Source: Branchiostoma floridae (taxonomy: Eukaryota > Chordata > Leptocardii > Amphioxiformes > Branchiostomatidae). Taken from it: a stretch of 52,164 bases of DNA. How positions within the stretch are numbered: the first letter of the stretch is position 1; each line of letters opens with the position of its first letter. Below the pieces are notes generated by a model that made no database searches, was not told the origin of the DNA, and saw only the letters and a list, made by a program, of their open reading frames with translations. Position numbers and translations under genes: made by a program. Below are positions 45,111-52,164 of this stretch, piece by piece. The stretch covers positions 3,594,695-3,646,858 of the forward strand of contig NC_049980.1 in assembly GCF_000003815.2 (NCBI RefSeq), in the 5' to 3' direction.

Positions 45111-45164
45111 GCGCAATATCCCCCGGTAGCCACCGGACCGTCAGATGTCTATCGGATATTGCGC
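45111..45164. repeat. Small inverted repeat GCGCAATATCC
   Basis: Exact 11-bp arms at 45111-45121 and 45154-45164, with a GC-rich 32-bp loop. It may be a small MITE core or hairpin. Confidence 0.6.
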
Positions 45165-45454
45165 ATGAGTCCTGACGTCACAAATCCGTCGTGCTACACA
45201 AGGTCTTAATTTGAATATTTCCTGGAAACGGCCGGAACAGAAAGGAATCAATTTCATGATTGATAATACTGACGGGATTTCTCGTCACCCTTGTCCTTCA
45301 TTTACGCTTTGCTGCATTGAAAACAACTTTTGAATCTTTCATTTGTCATCTAAACTAGTATTGACTAATGCGTCAATTTTAGAATTCCGGCCTACAATAA
45401 AACTCATCTATGCAGCTATGGTAAACTTCAAAAAGACCCTTCAACCGAAATCGA

Positions 45455-46123
45455 TGAAGAAATTCATAACGCATGGCTCTTCTATCTGACTTAGTGCTTG
45501 TGCACATAGGGTTTGTCCGCCCCACCCTGGAATACGCCTGCCAGGTTTGGCACCCTGGGCTTACAATAGAACAGTCACGTATGATTGAAAGTTTTCAAGT
45601 CAAAGCTTGTATGATTATTTTTGGTCGTTCATACAATGTCTACAGTTCAGCGCTACAGATATGCGATTTAGAGCCTCTACATGTAAGACGCAAAGAACAC
45701 TGTCTGAAGTTTGACAGATCCTTGTTCAATCTAAGGTATTCAACTGGCTACCACCACGCCGCTCTGAGGCACATGGTAGGGACCTCAGAAATGCAATTGA
45801 TTTCAGTCAGTTTAAGTGTAGATCGTCACGTTTTAGGAATACAACGTTGCCATATTGTGCCGATCTTTTAAACACATATTCGATTTTCAGTGTAACATTT
45901 AAATCTTTCTTGATAGTTCTATTTTTGGATTGAATGACCATCGATTTTATTACTGACATGTATACATTTGTATATGTGTGTTGATCCACACTTTTAAATT
46001 GTACAGTTAGTTAAGTGTGAATGGTGATAATCATTATTAGATTAATCCACTTAGGCAGGAAGCTTCATTATGCTCTTAAGCGCTATGTCACTGAAATAGT
46101 GTGCGTTTAAATAAACCTCTCTA

Positions 46124-46154
<31 letters not shown>

Positions 46155-46158
46155 CATA
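45455..46158 (+). mobile_element. LINE fragment: RT thumb region, 3' UTR and (CT)n tail
   Basis: ORF 45473-45871 carries FVRPTLEYACQVWHPGLTIE..RMIESFQVKACMIIFGRSYNVYSSAL...DLEPLHVRRKEHCLKF, the segment after the RT core in CR1/Jockey-type LINEs. A stop lies just upstream in frame, so the core is cut off. The 3' UTR ends AATAAACCTCTCTATCTCTC followed by a CT-rich microsatellite (46112-46156). Confidence 0.85.
45473..45871 (+). pseudogene. LINE ORF2 C-terminal fragment
   Basis: 132 codons. The last third departs from family sequence (STGYHHAALRHMVGTSEMQL...), suggesting small indels near 45830. Not functional alone. Confidence 0.8.
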
Positions 46159-46739
46159 AAGGAGACCTTAAAGCATGACACATAAAGGAGACCTTAAAGC
46201 CTTGAAATAAGGCAGACTCCATAATGTGCTTTGATTATTTGGTGAAGGTATGTGTTTGTGGAACTCTAGTTTATATGTTATTGTTGAGTCTGAACTGCGA
46301 ACGTGGGCTACAGCCTATGGCTATGCGAAACACACAGTTGTGTGTAGCCTGTATTATTATTACATTTTATAAACCTATTAAGAGATTAAAGAGACAAATA
46401 TGGAAGTTAATGATGTCAAACAAGCAAAATCATCAATTGCTCTTACACCAAGCTGCATATAAAACACAACGAATCTTTGATTTGATATAGACATTTATAT
46501 GTATATTTTACTTGCGTTCGACCAAACGTGCCAGTCATGCTCCAAAGCACATGCGTGTATTTATATGGTTATTATTTAGTATAATCGTCAATGCATAAAC
46601 AACTTACAACCATAAAAAGATAAATTCAATATTCCAAGGGTTCAACATGTTCAAACATCTATAGCCATAGAACCTAGAGTTATAGATAACATTAGATCGT
46701 CTTTATTATTTGAATGCCATTGCTATAAGGACTCTAAAC

Positions 46740-46866
46740 GATGTAACTGTATCTCTGTTATATACTTTGTCTGACCCTTGCCTCTTACCCCATGACCTCA
46801 ATGAAAAGCGACCTGCAGGCCGATTTGAGCTTTCATGAATAAATAAAGATTCAAACAAACAAACAA
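46740..46866 (+). mobile_element. Non-LTR 3' end with (CAAA)n tail
   Basis: GAAAAGCGACCTGCAGGCCG, then GCTTTCATGAATAAATAAAG and ATTCAAACAAACAAAC form a LINE-type 3' UTR with polyadenylation signal and tetranucleotide tail. No ORF remains. Confidence 0.7.
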
Positions 46867-46870
46867 TCTC

Positions 46871-47360
46871 AGTTCTCTGTAAATTGTCTTGAGATTTGGA
46901 AATATGGAACAGTATGATCGTGTATTCTATTCACTTGTATAATTTTTACATATTTTAAGTCTTCATTTTTCATTTGATTCTTTTTGTTGGTTTTTCTGTC
47001 ATTTTACAAGTATCATTGTCTTTTGAATGATCGAATTATAGTTTGAATACGCCACTAGGTGGAAGGTTACGGTTTCTGTGTGTCCATACTTAACGCTGGG
47101 TAATCTTTACCACGAGCATGTGATGATTAGTCTGATCAGTGAACGTGAGGTACATGTATAAGTGTGAATATATGCAGAGACTATCACATGTATATCACAG
47201 ACCTTATAGATCAACTTTGCAGCATTAGAATTATTGTTAGTGAATTGCGAACTGGCAAAAAATTGGATTGCTAAATATCTTTTATATTCATTTGTATCAT
47301 TTTTATATATATTTCCTGTATTCAATTTCTCATCTTTTGATATATTTCTATCATTTTTTT
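46871..47360. repeat. Segmental repeat D, copy 1
   Basis: Shares long blocks with 49341-50030 and 50233-50545: TTCTCTGTAAATTGTCTTGA, CACTAGGTGGAAGGTTACGG, ATTAGTCTGA, TGAGGTACATGTATAA and ATATATGCAGAGACTA. It is followed by a poly-T tract (47354-47369) and the SINE at 47385. Confidence 0.8.
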
Positions 47361-47384
47361 TTTTTTTTCTATTTGCTTTTGGAC

Positions 47385-47575
47385 AGACGAGGACGATGTG
47401 GCACTGCACTCAAGTTTTTGTAACTTATATTAACAATGCCACATACATGGTACAGACAGAAGGAAAGTCGTGTAAAGTGCCTTTCCCAAGGGCACAACGT
47501 CGGGGACACGGTGGGAATCGAACTCAGGACCCATAGATTCCGAGCCGAAAGCTCTACCAGCCGCCACGCCATGCC
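47385..47575 (-). mobile_element. tRNA-derived SINE, copy at 47.4 kb
   Basis: Minus-strand head: GGCGGCTGGTAGAGCTTTCG (A box) and GAGTTCGATTCCC (B box), then CCTTGGGAAAGGCACTTTAC. The body end GTACCATGTATGTGGCATTG matches the copy at 14625. The plus-strand T-run at 47354-47369 (A-run on the minus strand) may be its tail or the repeat D sequence. Confidence 0.8.
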
Positions 47576-48990
47576 GAGAGTTCTATGCAGTTTTCTTTTC
47601 CTTCCGCGAGAGAAAGTAGTCCGTTCCATGACTCCGGGTGTCAACAACCCTCACAAGAAAGCTTGTCGCTGGAGGATACAACTGCGTATCTTCTCAATTT
47701 CTTGTCATTCACAATATTTTAGCCTCCTTTTTAGCTCATATAGATTTTTGAACCGATTGTGTATCGTTTTCCTGTCACAAATACGACCCCAAATCAGGTG
47801 ACTTTCGCGTAAATTCCCCTGTTGTTTTGAACCTGTTGTAGATGTCAAACCAACAGGAAATCTCCTGCGTATGAAAGAGCAAACCTTCTAGTTTCTGAAA
47901 GTATAAGATTTATCACAGATTTTTGAGACGTAATGCATTTGCCCCGATATTCCGTGAAGTCATGACATAATTTTGGTTCCAGAATAGAACGCACCGGGTT
48001 TGACGATTTAGCAATTATCCAACCGAGACAGATCCTCTCTCCGTAAATCTTAAAGTTAATGACCGGAATTTTGTTTACGGTGGTCCCTAGTTTATGAATT
48101 CTGAGTTTCAAGTCAATATACCAACCCGAAGTGATCTAAATCTAACTTCAAAATTTCTGACTGACTGCCGTAGCGAACAGCGCGCCGTTTTGAGACAGTT
48201 GTACGTTCCATGAACCCCGGGCGTCGGGACTACCTACCAAAAAGCTTGTCGCTCGAGTTTACAACTATGTACAATCAATATTTCATCACGTTTACAATTT
48301 TTAAGGTTTCCATTTTACTCCTACGTAATTTTTAAACCGACTTTTACCTCTACCCGTTTGATGATATGATCTGAAATCAGTTTAGCGCAAGTTCCCCGCT
48401 GCGTTTTACCTCACAACAGATTTCAGAACGAAAGGAAATCTAGTGCGTAAAATGCACCGAAGTCTCTTCTTTCAGGTGGTATATGACATATTATCAATTT
48501 CGAGGGCGAAAAAGGCTTAGATTTGAACCGCGCGAGGCCACCTCATCAGAGGCGTCCGAAAAGGAACGCTTCAGCGCTGGCATCAGCGCCCGTTCCACAG
48601 AGCGCACGCCGGACCCGCACCATTGTATTTACGTACTAGTTACCGTAAAACTAAGACTCCATTTGCTAATTCACTCCGTCTTCACGTGTAGTTTTTCTTT
48701 AAGCATCCTTTGAAAACACTGGAGAGATATATTGGTGCCGATACTTGTGTTAAAAGTCGATTGCACTCGAATCAACCAAACCAACGACTTGCAACATTTG
48801 GATTTGAAACAGTCAAAAAGGTGACCTCAGTAAAAATGGAATTACAAACCTTCCCAGATTTCAAACCAACAAGATTTTCACAAGAGGTATAGTAGAAGAT
48901 TCAACAATTCTGGCGCACTAGTCATTGACAAGAGAATCGAAGGCGTAATGCATTTGCCCCGATATTCAAATTCGTCGAAAATTTAGCTCA
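47576..48990. repeat. Old tandem duplication of a non-coding block
   Basis: Units starting near 47576 and 48180 share GTTCCATGA.CCC.GG.GTC, AAGCTTGTCGCT and CAACAG(A/G)...GGAAATCT...TGCGTA. Both end near CGTAATGCATTTGCCCCGAT (47929 and 48943). Unit 2 carries about 400 bp of extra sequence (48480-48890), including a tRNA-like fragment on the minus strand (GCGCGGTTCAAATCTAAG at 48517-48534). Confidence 0.65.
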
Positions 48991-49194
48991 TAATGGCACC
49001 ACCATTTTGCCAATTTCACTGTGTAACAAATATGATCAGGAAACTAGACATAATAGTTATAAAACCCCACAAAAATGGATCATATCGAGATTACATGATA
49101 TTCCTCTATGACACATATAACGCAATCTTGGTAGAAAGGCCGGCAATCAGGTCTAAAGCAGCTGTAAAACTCGGATGAAATTCCATCCACCTGA

Positions 49195-49335
49195 CGCGCT
49201 AGAAGCGTTTCGTGTTGCTAAGGACCGCGGAGCGATTCGAACTGCATGAGAAAACCTGTTCGAAAACTGTTCGATTTAGGTCATGGCGTGCCGGCTGCTC
49301 TACCAGTTACGCCACGCCCGACGCCACGACGCCAG
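49195..49335 (-). mobile_element. tRNA-like SINE head fragment
   Basis: The minus strand shows GGGCGTGGCGTAACTGGTAG followed by AGCAGCCGGCACGCC (A-box side) and GCAGTTCGAATCGCT (B box). The body is not recognised. Confidence 0.55.
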
Positions 49336-49340
49336 TTCTA

Positions 49341-50030
49341 TCATTTCACAATTATCATTGTCTTTTGAATGATCGAAATATAGTTTGAATACGCCACTAG
49401 GTGGAAGGTTACGGTTTCTGTGTGTCCATACTTAACGCTGGGTAATCTTTACCACGAGCATGTGATAAATATAGAATACAACACGGTGTATTCCGTATCG
49501 CCCAAGGTATCAGCCCGACCGCGGGTCGGATCGCCCGACGGCCGAAGGCCGGAGGGTGATCCGACCCGCGGGAGGGCTAAGACCGAGGGTGATGCGGAAT
49601 ACACCGTGTTGTATTTTATTTATGTCATACCCAACCTGGGAAAACCACTGTTTTGATGCGAAACGCGCCAGAAGTTGAACAAATTTGAAATTTTGAAAAA
49701 ACAATTGTTGCAACAGTAATGTTCCAACGTCCGAATCAGGTATTCGAACTTTCGATGGCGCCGTACTCGGCCCACTCGAAACAGTTCGATTTATTCGAAT
49801 GGAGCCCGGGCCGTACGGAAAGTTACCAGCCGGTCCGGAACACCCGTATCGAACGTTTTCGCGTCACAGGTATGACATAATTAGTCTGAGCACTGAACGT
49901 GAGGTACATGTATAAGTGTGAATATATGCAGAGACTATCACATGTATATCACAGACTTTATATATCAACTTTGCAGCATTAGAATTATTGTTAGTGAATT
50001 GCGAACCGGCAAGAAAATTGGATACTATGG
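49341..50030. repeat. Segmental repeat D, copy 2 (interrupted)
   Basis: 49341-49467 and 49882-50030 together match one continuous segment of copy 1 (47001-47265). The break falls between CATGTGAT and AATTAGTC, where copy 1 reads CATGTGATGATTAGTC. Confidence 0.85.
49468..49881. mobile_element. GC-rich foldback insert in repeat D
   Basis: The first part is a long hairpin: AATACAACACGGTGTATTCC (49478) pairs with its complement ending at about 49617, with a GC-rich top (GGTCGGATC...GATCCGACC and GGCCGAAGGCC). The second part is bounded by ATGTCATACC (49623) and GGTATGACAT (49872). This is probably a compound of two small elements, or one with a complex end. No ORF. Confidence 0.65.
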
Positions 50031-50037
50031 TCATTTA

Positions 50038-50222
50038 GACATATGACCTCCCTTCTACAACTTTAGACATGTGCCTAATCCCTCTGGAGCTTTATACATA
50101 TGCCCTTCCCTCTACAACTTTAGACATATGCCCTCCCCTCTACAACTTTAGACATATCCCTAACCCCTCTGGAGCTTTATACATATGCCCTTCCCTCTAC
50201 AACTTTAGACATATGCCAACAT
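50038..50222. repeat. 28-29-bp minisatellite with higher-order A-B-A pattern
   Basis: Units of the form ACATATGCCCTTCCCTCTAC + AACTTTAG alternate with a variant CCTCTGGAGCTTTAT. Six units and a partial one are arranged so that an about 85-bp three-unit block is repeated. It separates copies 2 and 3 of repeat D. Confidence 0.85.
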
Positions 50223-50232
50223 ATACAATCGT

Positions 50233-50545
50233 AGTTCTCTGTAAATTGTCTTGAGATTTGGAATCATGGAAAGTATGTTTGTGACATGCTTACGATTGCC
50301 GAATATCCATTATATTCATTTGTATCATTTTTATATATTTCATGCATTCAATCTTCCATCTTTTGTTATTTTTCTATCATTTGAAACACCCCTAGGTGGA
50401 AGTTTATGGTTTCTGTGTGTCCATACTTAAGAGTGTGTAACCTTTACCATGAACAATTAATGATTAGTCTGAGTAGTGAACGTGAGGTACATGTATAACT
50501 ACTGTGAATATATGCAGAGACTACCACATGTACATCGCTGAATAA
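50233..50545. repeat. Segmental repeat D, copy 3
   Basis: Collinear with copy 1 from TTCTCTGTAAATTGTCTTGA to ATGCAGAGACTA, with small deletions. Confidence 0.8.
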
Positions 50546-50776
50546 GAAGCGTTTTGTTCTGTTCAGCGTTGTTGAAACAAGTTAATTGTCATTTACTACG
50601 ACTGACAACAGATTTAGGATAGACGCAATGACAAAAAAGACTGTGACTATTTTTGTTGCCATTGGCTGTACTTGACGCACTTTCTTTCTTTCTTTTCTGG
50701 ACATAATACAGTTTTGTGTCGTCATGTATAGGCGTAACCTTGACATTCATGTATCCAAGCAAACGTATGTTAGATG

Positions 50777-50949
50777 TAACGCTAGTAAACCTTTATTCGT
50801 GGCATTTCGGGATATCAAGTCGACGGACATTCTTAAATGTTTTAAAAGTATTGCAATTTGAAACCATAGTCTGTCGAGTTTCCCTAAATAGCCTATTTTC
50901 AAAGACAACGGATATAGGATACCCCGCGGATAAAGGTGAACTAGCATTA
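50777..50949. mobile_element. Small MITE, copy 2 (173 bp)
   Basis: Ends TAACGCTAGTAAACCTTTAT and GATAAAGGTGAACTAGCATT match the element at 6523-6718. The inner block GACAACGGATATAGG.TACCCC is also shared. Confidence 0.8.
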
Positions 50950-50959
50950 TTCAAGCCAA

Positions 50960-51020
50960 CATAGTATATTAGATGTATCCAAGGCAATATAGCATATTAG
51001 ATGTATCCAAGCCTATGCAG
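50960..51020. repeat. Short tandem repeat, about 29-bp unit
   Basis: ATATAGCATATTAGATGTAT + CCAAG repeats twice with a third partial unit (GCAGCATATCAGCAT), next to the end of gene D. Confidence 0.7.
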
Positions 51021-51024
51021 CATA

Positions 51025-51415
51025 TCAGCATGATTGGACTTCTTTCACCATGGTCCAACTCCCTCTTTCCTGACCCGTTTGGGACGAGTTAGATGCCTCC
51101 ATGGCTCTTGCACTTGTGACAATGTTTCCATCGTTTATGTCCTCGTAGACGTGTGGAAGCGAATGTCTGTCGGAGCGATCGTCTCTGTCGCTAGAGGCCT
51201 CTTGTTGGTGGCCATGGTTTTCATGGCTCTGGTCAAGAAAGATCATGTTTGGGACGCGCATGGCCGACACCGTTTGGAGCGCCAGGGCGGCGGCCATGTT
51301 GTTTGCCGAAGCCTGTCGTCGTTGTTTTCTGCAATGGCTGGTGCATTTGAGGATTCGCACCATAAGCAAGATCACCACAGAGAGCCCATGGCACCGAGGG
51401 TGACGGCTATGGGCT
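51025..51415 (-). pseudogene. LRR gene D, exon 2: frameshifted transmembrane helix and ALPLQT-type tail
   Basis: After the CACCCACAG acceptor the phase-1 frame reads EPIAVTLGAMGS, as in genes A and C, then hits a stop at 51372-51374. The other frame continues VVILLMVRILKCTSHCRKQRRQ followed by ASANNMAAALALQTVSAMRVP and runs to a stop at 51025. The break is an AGAGAG run (51379-51384) with one AG too many, so the helix is split between two frames. The tail has one ALALQTVSAMR unit like those of gene A, then an acidic/His-rich stretch (DRDDRSDRHS). This may be a real null allele, a pseudogene or a base-calling error. Confidence 0.75.
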
Positions 51416-52153
51416 CTGTGGGTGAACACAGACATATGCTGGGTTGCTTTGTTTTTACATGTATCTATGTTTATGTCATACTTGGGTCCTGATACCGTTC
51501 GATACGGTTATTTTGGACAGGATGATATTTTGGCTTCCATAGAATCGTTCGAAAGCAATTAGCGTGTGACGCTTTCAAAAATTGGAACACTGAATTCAGA
51601 TATTGGCATTTATTAGTTTTTGTTCGTTCATTTTGCAGGTGACTTCTTCTGCTGTACATGTATATATTTAATCAAGCTTACATGTTTCCTGTGATGACTA
51701 CAGCTAAACGACAACGTTAGCTTGTTGTCAACTTTCTCTAAATTAATAAGCATCTTTTCTATAATTCTTTGCAATGAAATGAATGATATGCAAACTTAAG
51801 ATGATGTGTCTATTGCTAAAGCTATCGACTGTCAAACTCCTATCTTTGTCAACGAATGAGCACTCCATTGCTTCTATGACCTCACGTATGAAGATAGAAC
51901 AGTGGATCATGAATTACAGAAAGTCTATGGCACTGTTGAGGGATGGTTGCAAATTCTTGATGTAGATTACTGATTCCTTGAAACTGTCAGACTCTAGTTT
52001 GACAGTGGGAAATCTGAGTTGGTACAATTTTGTGTTGGAAATAACAGCAAACATGTTGAAACCGGAATGACTTGTATTTACACAAATTACTTTTACAGTT
52101 TGACAGTTATCCATTGACTTACGAACCAAGGTGAACTGTCGACTGCAACTCAC
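51416..52153 (-). other. Gene D intron
   Basis: 738 bp, GTGAGT at 52148-52153 and CACAG at the exon 2 side. No other feature recognised. Confidence 0.65.
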
Positions 52154-52164
52154 CTTTTCAAGCT
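52154..52164 (-). CDS. LRR gene D, end of exon 1 (window edge)
   Basis: The minus strand reads AGCTTGAAAAG|GTGAGTTGC, almost the same as the gene A donor (CTTGGAAAG|GTGAGTTGC). Only 11 exon bases are inside the window; the ectodomain should lie just beyond it. Confidence 0.6.

Noticed and set aside
31027-49335. tRNA genes at the SINE heads (31.4, 47.5, 49.3 kb)
   Set aside because: A and B boxes are present but cloverleaf stems do not close and the SINE body follows directly; only 9937-10008 is a tRNA gene.
1-52164. CRISPR arrays, operons, prophage or other prokaryotic systems
   Set aside because: No regularly spaced identical repeats with unique spacers and no prokaryotic gene organisation; the window is animal nuclear DNA.

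Overview
The window looks like invertebrate deuterostome nuclear DNA, most likely from a lancelet (Branchiostoma). This is inferred from split genes with canonical GT/AG introns, a chordate-type tRNA-Cys, a paraoxonase gene, a local cluster of leucine-rich-repeat (LRR) membrane proteins, and many small DNA transposons, tRNA-derived SINEs, LINE tails and Penelope-like elements. There are five runs of N (100, 100, 775, 932 and 100 bases). No operons, CRISPR arrays or prokaryotic signals are present.

Layout. 1-830: 3' end of a Penelope-like retroelement with a hammerhead-ribozyme-like motif just after its stop codon. 1-6800: otherwise repeats, including a degenerate tRNA-Cys, a near-identical inverted repeat beside a gap, a 912-bp PIF/Harbinger-like element with TAA target duplications and a 196-bp MITE. 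6813-10835 (+): three exons of a paraoxonase/arylesterase; an internal exon is missing, probably in the 775-N gap, and an intact tRNA-Cys(GCA) gene and a 133-bp MITE lie in its intron. 11785-12663 (-): a broken LRR exon next to a PDZ-domain exon. 14000-22115: repeats, including a G/C-rich palindromic element nested in a hAT-like element, a MULE-like element with about 230-bp terminal repeats, and a hAT MITE with a second copy at 32749-33192.

23366-52164: a cluster of two-exon LRR transmembrane genes, called A (-), B (+), C (-) and D (-, partial). Exon 1 encodes signal peptide, LRR-NT, a few LRRs and a cysteine-rich extended LRR-CT. A phase-1 intron follows, and exon 2 encodes a transmembrane helix and cytoplasmic tail. 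Second exons of B and C were found by following the phase-1 splice. Exon-1 and exon-2 remnants elsewhere (11785-12070 and 29150-29389) show repeated duplication and decay. Tails fall into two types: a repeat-bearing ALPLQT tail (A, D, orphan exon) and an ESRRR...HEDQD tail (B, C).

Working picture: a lineage-expanded family of cell-surface LRR receptors or adhesion proteins with a conserved ectodomain and varied intracellular tails, embedded in fast-evolving repeat-rich DNA. No ligand or signalling role can be read from the sequence. The family, with its unusual C-cap and tail swapping, is the best candidate here for a poorly described system.
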